Notes under the pieces: generated by a model | What the model was told of the DNA's origin: nothing | Seen by the model: the letters and a program-made list of their open reading frames with translations, nothing else | Databases searched by the model: none | NCBI RefSeq assembly: GCF_009192945.1 | Contig: NZ_NSET01000025.1 | Span: 1 to 64,000 of the forward strand | Source: Xanthomonas maliensis | GTDB lineage: Bacteria > Pseudomonadota > Gammaproteobacteria > Xanthomonadales > Xanthomonadaceae | Reading direction: 5' to 3' | Length of the DNA: 64,000 nucleotides | Shown: positions 29,362 through 39,024 of the stretch, in pieces | Position numbering within the stretch: position 1 is the first letter of the stretch | Layout: each line of letters starts with the position of its first letter | Position numbers and translations under genes: made by a program

Positions 29362-31110
29362 TTGAACCCGTCCGACGCCGACCCGCCTTCTTCCTCCCGC
29401 GAGGCCGAGCGCCTGGCGCGACTGGCTTTGTTGCAGATCCTCGATACCGAGGCTGAGCCCTTCTTCGACGCCCTGGCGGGCGCCGCGCAGGCCATCGCCG
29501 GGACGCCGATCGCGCTGGTGTCGCTGGTGGACGAGCGACGGCAATGGTGGAAGGCCAATATTGGCCTGCCGGGCGTCTCGGAGACGCCGCGCGAGCTGGC
29601 CTTCTGCACGCATGCGATCCAGGGCGATGCGGTGCTGGAGGTGCCCGATGCGCCGGCCGATCCACGCTTCCACGACAATGCGCTGGTGACCGATGCGCCC
29701 GGCATCCGCTACTACGCCGGCGCGCCGATCGTGTTGTCCGACGGCCTACGCATGGGCACGGTCTGTGTGATCGACCAGCGCCCGCGGCAGCTCGAACCGG
29801 CCCAGCTGAAGGCGCTGGAGCAGCTGGCACGGGTGGCCGCTCAGGGTCTGGAGCAACGGCGCCTGACGCTCGAACGCGAGGCGACCAATGCCCGCTTGCA
29901 GCAGCGCTTGCGCGAGAGCGAGGCGTTTCTGGAACGAACCGGCCGAATCGCCGGCGTCGGTGGCTGGGAAGTCGATGTGGCCAGCGGTACGCTGATCTGG
30001 TCCGACCAGACCTGCCGTCTGCACGACCTCCCGCCGGGCTATCGGCCTACTCTGGAGGAGGCCATCGGCTTCTATCCGCTGGAGGCGCGCGCGGTGATCA
30101 CCGAGCTGGTGGAAGCCTGCGCGCGCGACGGTACGCCCTGGGACGTGGAGCTGCCCTTGGTCACCCGCACCGGGCGCCGGTTATGGGTGCATTCGGCTGG
30201 GGCGATGGAGCAGGTGGAAGGCCGCAAGCGCCTGATCGGCGCCATCCAGGACGTCACCGACCGCCATCGCGCGATCGACGCGCTGTCTGCCAGCGAGCGC
30301 AAGTTCCGCAAGTTGTTCCAGTACAGCCTGGGGCTGATCTGTACCCACGATCTGGAGGGGCGCCTGATCAGCGTGAACCCCGCCGCGGCGCGCTCGCTCG
30401 GTCGCAGCGTGGAGTCGATGGAAGGCCGCTCGTTGCTGGAGATGGTGCGGCCGGAACGGCAGCACGCCGTGCGCAGCTATCTCTCGCGCATGGTGCTGGA
30501 GGGGCATGATGCGGGCGTGATCGAACTGCTGGCCGAAGACGGCAGTCTGCGTCACTGGAAATACCACAACGTGCTGGATGTGGAAGCCGACGCCACCATC
30601 GTGCTGGCGCACGCCCAGGACATCACGGCCCAGTACCAGCAGGAGAAGCAGTTGCTGGAATGGTCCTTCACCGACCCGCTGACCAATTGCTACAACCGCC
30701 GCTTCCTGGACGAGGTCGACAAGCGCGAACCGGACATGCGCTGGGGCTGCATCGTGGTGGACCTGGACAAGTTCAAGCTGGTCAACGACACCTATGGCCA
30801 CCAGCGCGGCGACGAGGTGCTGGTGCAGATGGCCTGGTTCCTCAACGGGCCGCTGCGGCCGCAGGATCGGCTGGTCCGCCTGGGCGGCGATGAGTTTCTG
30901 GTGCTGTTGCACCAGCCGACGCAACCACAGCTGGACGAGCTGGTGCGCGATTACCAGGCCACCGACGCCGACGCGCCGATCCACTTCACCTTGGGCAGTG
31001 CAATGCGGATACCGGGCGAGGCGCTGACCGCCACGGTCGACCGCGCCGACAAGCAGCTGTACGCGATGCGGCGCGCGCGCCGCGGCAGCGGGGCGAGCGA
31101 CACGCGTTGA
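29362..31110 (+). CDS. Diguanylate cyclase with GAF and two PAS domains
   Basis: A 582-residue cytoplasmic signalling protein with no membrane segments. Domain order: GAF (about 20-165, with FCTHAIQGDAVLEVPDA), two PAS domains (about 190-310 and 320-430), and GGDEF (about 435-575). The active site LGGDEFL is intact and the inhibitory I-site RPQD sits five residues before it, so c-di-GMP synthesis with product inhibition is expected. There is no EAL domain. The likely start is a TTG at 29362, with a weak upstream GGGAACGAG; a different start is possible. c-di-GMP controls motility, biofilm and virulence in this group. Confidence 0.88.
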   Translation: MNPSDADPPSSSREAERLARLALLQILDTEAEPFFDALAGAAQAIAGTPIALVSLVDERRQWWKANIGLPGVSETPRELAFCTHAIQGDAVLEVPDAPADPRFHDNALVTDAPGIRYYAGAPIVLSDGLRMGTVCVIDQRPRQLEPAQLKALEQLARVAAQGLEQRRLTLEREATNARLQQRLRESEAFLERTGRIAGVGGWEVDVASGTLIWSDQTCRLHDLPPGYRPTLEEAIGFYPLEARAVITELVEACARDGTPWDVELPLVTRTGRRLWVHSAGAMEQVEGRKRLIGAIQDVTDRHRAIDALSASERKFRKLFQYSLGLICTHDLEGRLISVNPAAARSLGRSVESMEGRSLLEMVRPERQHAVRSYLSRMVLEGHDAGVIELLAEDGSLRHWKYHNVLDVEADATIVLAHAQDITAQYQQEKQLLEWSFTDPLTNCYNRRFLDEVDKREPDMRWGCIVVDLDKFKLVNDTYGHQRGDEVLVQMAWFLNGPLRPQDRLVRLGGDEFLVLLHQPTQPQLDELVRDYQATDADAPIHFTLGSAMRIPGEALTATVDRADKQLYAMRRARRGSGASDTR

Positions 31111-31200
31111 GCGTGTGAACAAGGACCAGGGCGGTGCGACCACTCCGCCGAGACGCGTTGTCCGATAACACCTAACCGTTTTCAATCACACGGGACTGGA

Positions 31201-31590
31201 ATGGAGACCGTCAACCGCGCCGCCCTCAGCCCCAAGTGGCAGTTCTGCTTTGCCACCTTCGATCGCTATGGCGGCCCCCGCGAACCAGCATTCAAGGAAG
31301 CGCTCAAGACCATGCCGTTCGGCGACAAGCTCAAGGTCGGCATGAACTTCTAGGCGTTGTTCTTCGGCTTCATCTACTTCTTCATCATCGGCCTGTGGCG
31401 CAAGGCGCTCGGCTTGCCGGGGATCGATCTGGTGGTGGGCATCGTGGCCGCGTTGTTGCCCGGATCGATCGGCAATGCGCTGAGCATTCCGCTGGCGCTG
31501 GTGGCTGGCATGAGCGCCAACTACGCCGACTATCTGGACCTGGCCAAAGGCAGCACCCGTTGGAATCCCTTCGAAGGGATGCGCTGGTAA
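31201..31590 (+). pseudogene. DUF2628-like membrane protein gene interrupted by one amber codon
   Basis: The ATG at 31201 follows a GGGACTGGA site. The frame reads 50 codons (METVNRAALSPKWQFCFATF ... VGMNF), hits TAG at 31351-31353, and continues in the same frame to TAA at 31588-31590. The part after the stop is clearly coding: FFGFIYFFIIGLWRKALG, a second hydrophobic segment, and a soluble end ...RWNPFEGMRW. DUF2628 proteins usually have a Trp at this point, and TGG to TAG is a single transition, so this is probably one nonsense mutation. It could also be a sequencing error. No frameshift is seen. Confidence 0.8.
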
Positions 31591-31619
31591 ACCCCGACGG
31601 TTGCCGCATGGCAGCCCTG

Positions 31620-31644
31620 GATGCCCGGCCACTGGCCGGGCATC
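31620..31644 (+). terminator. Hairpin terminator after the DUF2628-like gene
   Basis: Perfect 11-bp stem GATGCCCGGCC (31620-31630) / GGCCGGGCATC (31634-31644) with a 3-base loop, followed by a moderately T-rich TGTCGTTGT, 30 bp after the stop. The remaining 260 bp to the next gene contain nothing I can support. Confidence 0.7.
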
Positions 31645-31906
31645 TGTCGTTGTCGCGTTGCGTAACGGCCGCTGCCACTGCTGCCGGTTGCCATGACGCA
31701 CGGCGATGCGGCATCGCGTGCGCTGCGTGCCTGCCGCTGGGCAAGCAGGCGCGGATGTCGTTTGTGCCGCGACAGCGGCGGCTTGGCCGGGTTAATCGAA
31801 ACGTGCACCCACACGCACATCCGCCGGAGGGCCTGCGTGTGCGCGAAGGTGCGCGCAATCGCGTCACCGCCGCACATCGCTGCACGCTGCGGCGTGCGAT
31901 TGCACC

Positions 31907-32785
31907 TTACAGTTCGGTGTAATTCGCGCAGTCCGGCAGCGCCTGGTCCGGGCGGTACGCACCGTCACTGAAACGAAACGTGCGGGTATAGGTACACGCC
32001 GGGTCCTGCTCATCGCGCAGGTCTTTCTTCGTCAGTCGCTGGGCCAGCGAATCCTTATCGCGTGAGACACCGGCCGGCAAGCGCGTGGCGACCGTCTGGT
32101 AGCGCAGGACCGGCATGCCCTGGGCGGTGGAATCCAGCGAGAGCTTTGCGGAAAAATCGTAGGTGTCATGGCAGGCGCTGCGGCGCTGCTGCATGTCCTG
32201 CTCGGTGAAGCAGGTACGGATCATGGCGTTGCCTTCCCACGGCACGCGCAGCAGCTCACTGTCGATCTGGATGTCGTCCTGCAGATGGCGCAGCCGGGCC
32301 AGCTGCAGCTGCGATGCCTCGCCGCCGCCGCCGGAGTAGCCGGTGCTGAGCTTGCTGATGCTGCCGACCAGCACGTTCTGGCGCGCACGCTGTTGCGGAT
32401 CGGTCACCGTTTGATCGGCGCCCACGCCGGGTGCCATGCGCACGATCCACGGCCACACCGACAGCGCGCCTCCCTCCGGGACATGGATGCCGACGTGGTA
32501 GACGTGGGGCGTGTGCTCGCCCGCGACCGTCTCGGAGATTTCCAGCAGGCTCGGCGGATCACCCGGTTCCGAGCGCGGCGCGATCCGCACGCACCAGGCG
32601 GCATCGCGAGTGCAGAAGTACAGCCGGGACTGCCCCTGCGCATCGGCCCGCAGCACCTGCCCCAAGGGCTCCATCACATTGCCGGTGTTGTCGCGCTGCT
32701 GCGGCAGGATCGAGCCGTCGGCACGCGCCAGGGTCGGAAGGCCAAGCAGCGCGCTCAGTGCGGTGATGAGGAGGGTCTTGCGCAT
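31907..32785 (-). CDS. Secreted protein of unknown function
   Basis: A 292-residue protein with a clear Sec signal peptide (MRKTLLITALSALLGLPTLA, cleavage after ARA). The ATG at 32785 is chosen for its AGGAG site; another ATG at 32800, also with an AAGGA site, would add five residues. The mature part contains several cysteines (FCTRDAAWC, RTCFTEQDMQQRRSACHDTY, ACTYTR, DCANY), suggesting disulphides and a periplasmic or extracellular location. I do not recognise a domain. It stands alone: the left neighbour is convergent and the GH92 gene is divergent. Confidence 0.8.
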   Translation of the reverse strand: MRKTLLITALSALLGLPTLARADGSILPQQRDNTGNVMEPLGQVLRADAQGQSRLYFCTRDAAWCVRIAPRSEPGDPPSLLEISETVAGEHTPHVYHVGIHVPEGGALSVWPWIVRMAPGVGADQTVTDPQQRARQNVLVGSISKLSTGYSGGGGEASQLQLARLRHLQDDIQIDSELLRVPWEGNAMIRTCFTEQDMQQRRSACHDTYDFSAKLSLDSTAQGMPVLRYQTVATRLPAGVSRDKDSLAQRLTKKDLRDEQDPACTYTRTFRFSDGAYRPDQALPDCANYTEL

Positions 32786-33132
32786 CGTACTCCTGTGCAT
32801 TGGCGTGTCCTTGCGATGCGCTGATGATAACCGCGCGTGCGCATGTGCTCGCATGGCCTGGAGGTCGTTGGACCGCTGTGCCGTCGTCATGGCGTGCGAC
32901 GGCGATCATCGCAGCCGCCTGCTCCCTGACGCGGTGGCGGCCACCGTGCGTACGCCACAGCGACACACGCGCGACGCTCGCGAGCGCCCGGACCACGCCG
33001 CTGCGCGCAAGCGTGCACGTGGTGGTTGCATCGACCGCTGCATGCACGTCATCGTGACCTCCCCAGCGTCCACGCCGCTGGCAGGCGCGCATCCCCCGCG
33101 GCTCCGGCCGCCCGCACCCTGAGGTCTCCTGC
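32786..33132. other. Divergent intergenic region, no gene seen
   Basis: About 350 bp between the divergent secreted-protein and GH92 genes. It must hold both promoters, but no convincing -35/-10 pair, operator or small ORF could be singled out in the GC-rich sequence. Confidence 0.4.
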
Positions 33133-35607
33133 ATGCATCCAGTTGTCCGGTCGGTCCTTCCCTGCACGCTGCACACGCGGCGCTCGCCCTGGCGTTACGC
33201 AATCGCCGCGGCATGTCTGCTCGGCCTGGCGATTGCACCGCCGCTGGCCGCGCAGGATCCGGCCCAGGTCAACACCTTCATCGGCAGCAAGGACGAGGGC
33301 AACACCTTCCCCGGCGCGTCGGCGCCATTCGGCCTGATCCAGGTCAGCCCGATCGGTTCGCACTATGCCGGCTGGCGCTACGACGATCCCAGCATCCGCG
33401 GCTTCGGTCGCTCGTTCCTGTCCGGTGCCGGGTGCTGGGAGCAGGGCGGTCAGGTCTCGGTGCTGCCGGTGACCGGCACCATCGGCCCCGGCGGCGACTT
33501 CGATACCGGCGATGCCAAGGCATTCGATCAGAAGCGCTATGCGGCCCGCTACACGCATGACGGCGAAGTGGGCCAGGCCGGCTACTACAAGGTGCGGCTC
33601 ACCGACTACGGCGGCATCGACGTCGAGGCCAGTGCGCTGACCCGCGCCGCCGCCGAACGCTACACCTTCGCCCCCGGCGCCGATACCGGCCATGTGCTGG
33701 TCAATCTGGCCCAGGCCAACGACCGCCACGTGGTGATCGGCAGCCAGGTGCAGGTGGTCGGCGACCGCGTGGTGGAGGGCAAGCTGGTCACCCAGAGCTT
33801 CTGCGGCGGTCATGAATACACCACCTGGTTCCGACTGGAATTCGATCGTCCGTTCACCGCGCACGGGGTGTGGGGCGAAGACGGCGGCGTGCCCGGCGCG
33901 CGCCACGCCATGGGCGGCGAACTCAAGCCCAATGGCGCCTGGCTCAGCTTCCCGCTGGGGCAGGGCAAGGACGCGCGCGCGGTGACCATCGTCAGCGCCA
34001 TCTCGCACGTGGATGCCGATGGCGCACGTAACAACCTGCGCGCCGATGGCATGCAGGACGGACGCCTGCTGAGCCTGGAACGGATGCGTCAGCGCGCGCA
34101 GCAGCAGTGGCGCAGCGAGCTGGCCAGCCTGCAACTGGACGGCGCCGGCAACGACGACCGCACCGTCGCATATACCGCGCTTTATCACGCCTTGCTGCAA
34201 CCGCTCACCGGCAGCGATGCCGATGGCCGCTACCGCGGCTACGACGACGCGATCCATCGCGCCGATGGCTGGACCTACTACGAATACTTCTCGCTCTGGG
34301 ACACCTATCGCTCGCAGAACCAATTGCTGGCGCTGTTGAAGCCGGCGCGGGCACGCGACATTGGCCGCTCGCTGCTGGCCATCCACCAGCAGGGTGGATG
34401 GCTGCCGCGTTGGGGCTACGCCAACTTCGATACCAACATCATGACCGGCGACCCGGTGACACCATTCCTGGTCGATCTGTGGCGCTTCGGTGCGTTGCAG
34501 GGCAATGAGGCCGAGGCGTATGCAGCGCTACGCCAGAACGCCGTCGGCCAACCGCCGATCAACTCGCGGCACGCCGGTCGCTCGGGCAACGCCAACTATC
34601 TGACCAAGGGCTTCGTGCAATACGACCGCGCGTTTCCGTCCAAGGGCATGGACGTGGATCCACATCACGGCGGCTCGGCCACGTTGGAATACGCGCTGGC
34701 CGACTGCGCGCTGGCACAGATGGCGCAAGCGCTCGGCCACGCCGACGACAGCGCGCAGCTGCGCGCGCGCGGCGGCAATTGGCGCAAGGTCTGGGATCCG
34801 GCGGTGCGCGATGCCGAGACCGGCTTCGTTGGCTTCCCACGGCCACGGCTGGAGGACGGCAGCTGGTACGCACCGTCCAACGACCACTACAGCCCGCGCG
34901 CGCAGCACGGCTTCCACGAAGGCACCGCCTGGCAATACCAGTGGCTGGTGCAACAGGACATCCCCGGCCTGCTGCAGGCCATGCAGGGCAGCGAGCAGGC
35001 CGGCAAGCGGCTGGACACCTTCTTCGCCTATGAAGAGTTGCTCAAGGACCCACTCGATGGCGCCCGCACGCATTGGGTGGTCGGCCCGTACAGCTACTAC
35101 AACCAGTACCGCTACAACCCCAACAACGAACCGGATCTGCATGCACCGTGGATGTACACGCTGATCGGCCAGCCGTGGAAGACCGCGACGGTGCTGCGCG
35201 CGGCGCAACAGTTGTTCACCAACGCGCCCAATGGCGTCACCGGCAACGACGACCTCGGCACGATGTCGGCCTGGTACCTGTTCAGTGCGCTCGGTCTGTA
35301 CCCGGCGGTGCCGGGCAGCGGCCAATTCCTGCTGCATCCCCCACGCTTCAAACGCGCCACCCTGGCACTGGGCAACGGCAAGCGGCTGCGGATCGAGGCC
35401 CCCGGCGCTGACGGGCGCGCGCTGCAATACGTGGACAGCGTACGTTGGAACGGCAAGGCCCAGCCGCTGGTGCTCCTGGATTGGGCGCAGCTGCAGCAGG
35501 GTGGCACCTTGGCATTCAGCCTCACCCAGCAGGCCCCGACGCAGGGCTGGGGCACGCAAGCGGATGCGTTACCGACCTCGTTCTGTGCGACACCGCAAGC
35601 GGACTGA
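33133..35607 (+). CDS. GH92-family alpha-mannosidase, secreted
   Basis: An 824-residue exported glycosidase with a signal peptide ending near PPLAAQ (about residue 41). GH92 enzymes are calcium-dependent exo-alpha-mannosidases acting on N-glycan-type mannose chains. Family landmarks are NTFIGSKDEGNTFPGASAPFG at the N-terminus of the mature protein, then GGWLPRWGYANFDTNIMTGD, NNEPDLHAPWMYTLIGQPW and GNDDLGTMSAWYLFSALGLY near the C-terminus. The length is normal to slightly long. In plant-associated xanthomonads such enzymes act on host glycoproteins; here the gene is isolated, without the other glycosidases of N-glycan clusters. Confidence 0.93.
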   Translation: MHPVVRSVLPCTLHTRRSPWRYAIAAACLLGLAIAPPLAAQDPAQVNTFIGSKDEGNTFPGASAPFGLIQVSPIGSHYAGWRYDDPSIRGFGRSFLSGAGCWEQGGQVSVLPVTGTIGPGGDFDTGDAKAFDQKRYAARYTHDGEVGQAGYYKVRLTDYGGIDVEASALTRAAAERYTFAPGADTGHVLVNLAQANDRHVVIGSQVQVVGDRVVEGKLVTQSFCGGHEYTTWFRLEFDRPFTAHGVWGEDGGVPGARHAMGGELKPNGAWLSFPLGQGKDARAVTIVSAISHVDADGARNNLRADGMQDGRLLSLERMRQRAQQQWRSELASLQLDGAGNDDRTVAYTALYHALLQPLTGSDADGRYRGYDDAIHRADGWTYYEYFSLWDTYRSQNQLLALLKPARARDIGRSLLAIHQQGGWLPRWGYANFDTNIMTGDPVTPFLVDLWRFGALQGNEAEAYAALRQNAVGQPPINSRHAGRSGNANYLTKGFVQYDRAFPSKGMDVDPHHGGSATLEYALADCALAQMAQALGHADDSAQLRARGGNWRKVWDPAVRDAETGFVGFPRPRLEDGSWYAPSNDHYSPRAQHGFHEGTAWQYQWLVQQDIPGLLQAMQGSEQAGKRLDTFFAYEELLKDPLDGARTHWVVGPYSYYNQYRYNPNNEPDLHAPWMYTLIGQPWKTATVLRAAQQLFTNAPNGVTGNDDLGTMSAWYLFSALGLYPAVPGSGQFLLHPPRFKRATLALGNGKRLRIEAPGADGRALQYVDSVRWNGKAQPLVLLDWAQLQQGGTLAFSLTQQAPTQGWGTQADALPTSFCATPQAD

Positions 35608-35621
35608 GGCCGCGGCGCCTG

Positions 35622-35670
35622 CCCTCATCCAGCCCTTCGGGCCACCTGCTCCCGGCGGGAGAAGGCACTG
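35622..35670. repeat. Dispersed hairpin repeat, copy 1 (CCCTC..CGGGAGAAGG family)
   Basis: Begins CCCTCATCCAGCCCTTCGGG and continues to CTCCCGGCGGGAGAAGG: two short nested hairpins. The same composite element recurs at 35739-35788 and, in inverted form, inside recD at 57166-57222. It follows the GH92 stop by 15 bp and may end transcription. Confidence 0.7.
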
Positions 35671-35738
35671 CGGGTGCCCGCGAGCAGGCGCGTGCGACAT
35701 GGCGGTCACCGCTGGCAATGGACAGCGATCTGAGGCGG

Positions 35739-35788
35739 CCCTCGCCCGGCCCCTTCGGGTCCCCTTCTCCCGACGGGAGAAAGGGGTG
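35739..35788. repeat. Dispersed hairpin repeat, copy 2
   Basis: CCCTCGCCCGGCCCCTTCGGG followed by CTTCTCCCGACGGGAGAAAGG, the same order and spacing of two hairpins as copy 1, about 117 bp away. It lies just before the stop of the convergent permease gene. Confidence 0.7.
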
Positions 35789-35795
35789 CGGACGC

Positions 35796-37211
35796 TCAGC
35801 CAGCCGCATTCAACCGGCTGCGGCGCCGTCCATAGGCCAGATAGATCACCACGCCCAGCGTGTTCCACAGCAGGAACCAGCCCTGTGTCTTGTTCGGCAG
35901 GCTCCAGAACAGATACAGGCAGCCCAGGATCGCCACCGGCCCCACCACCCACGCCAGCGGCACGCGGAAGGCACGGGTCCGGTTCGGCTCGCGCACGCGC
36001 AGCACCAGCAGGCAGGCGGCCACCGCGACGAAAGCAGCCAGCGTGCCGGCGTTGGCCAGTGCGGCGATCTCGTCCAGGCGCGCCACCCCGGCCAGCGCCG
36101 CCACCAGTACCGCGGTGAACAAGGTGGTGGCGATCGGCGTGCCGGTGCGCGGGTTGACCGTCGATAATCCACGCGGCAGCAGGCCGTCGCGCGACATCAC
36201 GAAGAAGATGCGGCTCTGCCCGTACAGGAACGCCAGCAACACGGTCGGCAGGGCGATGATCGCCACCGCACCGATCACCAGCGCGGCCTTGCCATGGCCC
36301 AGCTCGCGCAGGATCAACGCCAGCGGCTCGGGGCTCTTGCCGAACACGGTGAAGCTCATCGCACCGACCGCCGCCAGCGCCACCAACACGTAGATCAGCG
36401 TGCAGCCGATCATCGAGCCGACGATGCCGATCGACAGATCGCGCGCCGGATTCTTGGTCTCTTCGGCCGCGGTGGAGATCGCATCGAAGCCATAGAAGGC
36501 GAAGAAGATGATCGCCGCTGCCGCCATCACCCCGCGCTCTGCCCCATCGGGACCCAGCGATTTGGAAAAGCCGTAAGGCATGAACGGCTCAAGGTTGGCG
36601 CTGTTGAACGCCGGCAGCGCGATCGCCACGAACACGCCCAGCGCGATGATCTTGAGCACTACCAGGATCGCGTTGAGGGTGGCGCTTTCCTTGGTGCCGG
36701 CCATCAGCAGCCCCGCCACCACGAAGGTGATCACCACCGCTGGCAGGTTGACGATGCCGCCGGCATGCGGCCCGGCGATCAAGGCCTGGGGTAACTGCAC
36801 GCCCAGCCACTGCAGGAAGCCGACGAAATAGCCCGACCAGCCCACCGCCACCGTGCTGACCACCAGCGAATACTCCAGCACCAGGCTCCAGCCGACCACC
36901 CAGGCGATGCTTTCGCCCAGCGCGGTGTAGCTATAAGTATAGGCGCTGCCGGCGGCCGGCATCATCGTGGCCATCTCGGCGTAGGCCAGCGCCGCGCAGG
37001 CGCAGACGATGCCGGCGGCGACAAAGGACAGCAGCACCGCCGGGCCGGCCTTGTCGGCGCCCACGCCGATCAGCGTGTAGATGCCGGTACCGACGATGGC
37101 ACCGATGCCCAGTGCGATCAGATGCGGCCAGCTCAGGCTGGGAACCAGCTGCCGTCCCCGTTCGTGCACGGTGACCAGATCGATGGGCTTGCGCCGGAAG
37201 AGAAACGACAT
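35796..37211 (-). CDS. APC-family amino-acid permease (CAT-like)
   Basis: A 471-residue, roughly 12-helix permease. The ATG at 37211 (MSFLFRRKPIDLV) is the natural start. The first helix contains the APC substrate-site motif GIGAIVGTGIYTLIGVGAD. Other family segments are AALAYAEMATMMPAAGSAYT and FYGFDAISTAAEETKNPARD. It resembles bacterial members of the cationic amino-acid transporter group. The regulator gene lies 81 bp upstream on the same strand, so it may be the target or last gene of the sensor-regulator operon. The substrate is not predictable. Confidence 0.92.
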   Translation of the reverse strand: MSFLFRRKPIDLVTVHERGRQLVPSLSWPHLIALGIGAIVGTGIYTLIGVGADKAGPAVLLSFVAAGIVCACAALAYAEMATMMPAAGSAYTYSYTALGESIAWVVGWSLVLEYSLVVSTVAVGWSGYFVGFLQWLGVQLPQALIAGPHAGGIVNLPAVVITFVVAGLLMAGTKESATLNAILVVLKIIALGVFVAIALPAFNSANLEPFMPYGFSKSLGPDGAERGVMAAAAIIFFAFYGFDAISTAAEETKNPARDLSIGIVGSMIGCTLIYVLVALAAVGAMSFTVFGKSPEPLALILRELGHGKAALVIGAVAIIALPTVLLAFLYGQSRIFFVMSRDGLLPRGLSTVNPRTGTPIATTLFTAVLVAALAGVARLDEIAALANAGTLAAFVAVAACLLVLRVREPNRTRAFRVPLAWVVGPVAILGCLYLFWSLPNKTQGWFLLWNTLGVVIYLAYGRRRSRLNAAG

Positions 37212-37292
37212 GCGGGCCTCGCAAGCGACAGGACAAGCCCGCCAGTGTCGCCGAACGCAGTGCAGCAAAGCTATCGCTGCGGCCGGCGAGCG

Positions 37293-37913
37293 CTAGAGCC
37301 CGAGCCGTTCGGTCAGCCGCACCAGCTCGGCCAGCGAACCGGCCTGCATCTTGCGCATTGCCTGGGCACGGCGCACTTTCACCGTGATCTCGCTCACCTG
37401 CAGCCGCGCGGCCACTTGCTTGTTCAACAGGCCCTGTACCACCAGCCGAACCACGTCCTGCTCGCCGGAATTCAGGCTCGCCCAGCGCGCGCGCAGCTCT
37501 GCCAGTACCGCCTCGGCCTGGCGCCGCGCATGATCGCGCGCGATGCCGTCGTTGATCGCGTCGAGCAGATCCTGATCGCGGAACGGTTTGGTCAGAAACT
37601 CGATCGCGCCGTTCTTCATCGCTTCCACGCTCATCGCGATGTCGCCATGGCCGGTGATGAAGATGGTCGGCAGCGCCAGCCCGGCTTCGCGCAAACGCCG
37701 ATGGAACTCCATGCCGCTCTGTCCGGGCATGCGGATGTCCAGCACCAGGCAGCCGGGCGCCTCGGCCAGCGGCTGCGCCAGGAACGCCGCGCTGGAGGCG
37801 TAGCTGCGCACCTGCAGGCCGACCGAGGCGAACAAGTCCTCCAGCGCCGCACGGATCGACGCATCGTCGTCGATCAGGTAGACCACCGGGCGCGCTTCGT
37901 CGACGACGTTCAT
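37293..37913 (-). CDS. FixJ/NarL-type two-component response regulator
   Basis: A 206-residue regulator. The receiver domain (about 8-125) has the acidic pocket YLIDDDASIR, phospho-acceptor Asp in LVLDIRMPG, Thr/Ser in IFITGHGD and Lys in FLTKPF, all intact. The C-terminal LuxR-type helix-turn-helix contains LNSGEQDVVRLVVQGLLNKQ and VSEITVKVRRAQAMRKM. Its ATG overlaps the kinase stop codon (ATGA), giving translational coupling, so the kinase is its partner. The likely local target is the downstream permease or the array itself; that is inference. Confidence 0.94.
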   Translation of the reverse strand: MNVVDEARPVVYLIDDDASIRAALEDLFASVGLQVRSYASSAAFLAQPLAEAPGCLVLDIRMPGQSGMEFHRRLREAGLALPTIFITGHGDIAMSVEAMKNGAIEFLTKPFRDQDLLDAINDGIARDHARRQAEAVLAELRARWASLNSGEQDVVRLVVQGLLNKQVAARLQVSEITVKVRRAQAMRKMQAGSLAELVRLTERLGL

Positions 37914-38983
37914 GCCGCCTGTTCCTGGCGTGCGGCCGGCAGGCACACGCAGAACACCGCACCGTGCGGTGTGCCCGGCTCGGCCCAGATGCGTCCGCCG
38001 CCGGCTTCGACGATGCTGCGGCTGATGCTCAGGCCGATGCCGATGCCGCCGGGTTTGGTCGTCCAGAACGCATCGAACAGATGCGTCAGCGCGTCCGCCG
38101 ACAGGCCCACGCCGGCATCGGCGACGGTCAGGCGGACCGACCGCGCGTCCTCGCGTTCGGTGGCGATGCGCAGCGTGCGCCGCGGCGCCGGCATCTCGGC
38201 CATCGCCTCGATCGCGTTGAGCAGCAGATTGCCCACCACCTGCTGGGTCTGCACCCTATCGGCCAGCACCGGCGGCAGCGTGGCTGCCAGCTGGATGTCC
38301 ACTGCGACCGCCTGCCGCAGCAGTTCGCCGCGCGACAGCGCCAGCACTTCGCTGACCACCGCGTTGAGATCGAACGCGCTGCGCTGCGGTGCCTCGCCCT
38401 TGGTCAGGCTGCGGATCCGCGCGATCACCTCGCTGGCGCGTTCGGCGTCGGCGAGGATGCGCGCCAGCGCCGCATGCGCCTTGTCCAGATTCGGTGGTTG
38501 CTGACCGAGCCAGCGCTGGCAGGCGTTGCCGCTGGTGACGATCGCCGCCAGCGGCTGGTTGACCTCGTGGGCGATGGAGGCGGTGAGGTTGCCCAGGTTG
38601 CGCGTGCGTGCCAGCCGCAACAGCTGCGCCTGCGCCGCCTGCGCGGTGGCCTTGGCCCGTTCCATCTGCACGGCGATGGTGGTGGTCACTGCCACCACCA
38701 CGATGCTGATGACCGAGTTGATCACACCGACCCGGTAGGCGCCGGACGGCGTCAACCGGAAGCTCAGCACGATCAGCCCGATGCAGGCGCCGGCCAGCAA
38801 CAGCAAGCCCGATGGCGTCAGCCACCGGACCGCCGCCAGGATCACCACGGTATAGAACAACGCAGCGGCCACCGCATAGTCGGTGACGGTGTCGGCGACG
38901 AAGATCGCCGCCATCGCCGTGACCAAGCCGATCAGGCCGGCCAGGCGGTGGTGCGGTGGCAGTGGCTTGAAGCAGTCCATCAT
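37910..38983 (-). CDS. Membrane sensor histidine kinase
   Basis: A 357-residue kinase. About four hydrophobic segments occupy residues 15-105 with no large periplasmic loop, so it probably senses a membrane or cytoplasmic signal. The phospho-acceptor box is NLTASIAHEVNQPLAAIVTS near residue 140. The ATP-binding domain has the N box LLLNAIEAMAE, the G1 segment VADAGVG and G2 GGIGIGLSISRSIVEAGGG. The HEVNQPL box groups it with FixL/DctB-like kinases. It overlaps its response regulator by 4 bp and begins 41 bp after the mgtC-like gene. Two adjacent ATGs (38983, 38980) are possible starts. Confidence 0.94.
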   Translation of the reverse strand: MMDCFKPLPPHHRLAGLIGLVTAMAAIFVADTVTDYAVAAALFYTVVILAAVRWLTPSGLLLLAGACIGLIVLSFRLTPSGAYRVGVINSVISIVVVAVTTTIAVQMERAKATAQAAQAQLLRLARTRNLGNLTASIAHEVNQPLAAIVTSGNACQRWLGQQPPNLDKAHAALARILADAERASEVIARIRSLTKGEAPQRSAFDLNAVVSEVLALSRGELLRQAVAVDIQLAATLPPVLADRVQTQQVVGNLLLNAIEAMAEMPAPRRTLRIATEREDARSVRLTVADAGVGLSADALTHLFDAFWTTKPGGIGIGLSISRSIVEAGGGRIWAEPGTPHGAVFCVCLPAARQEQAA

Positions 38984-39024
38984 CGGCGGCGTGGGTAGGG
39001 GAGCGGACGTGCGGCACGACCAGC

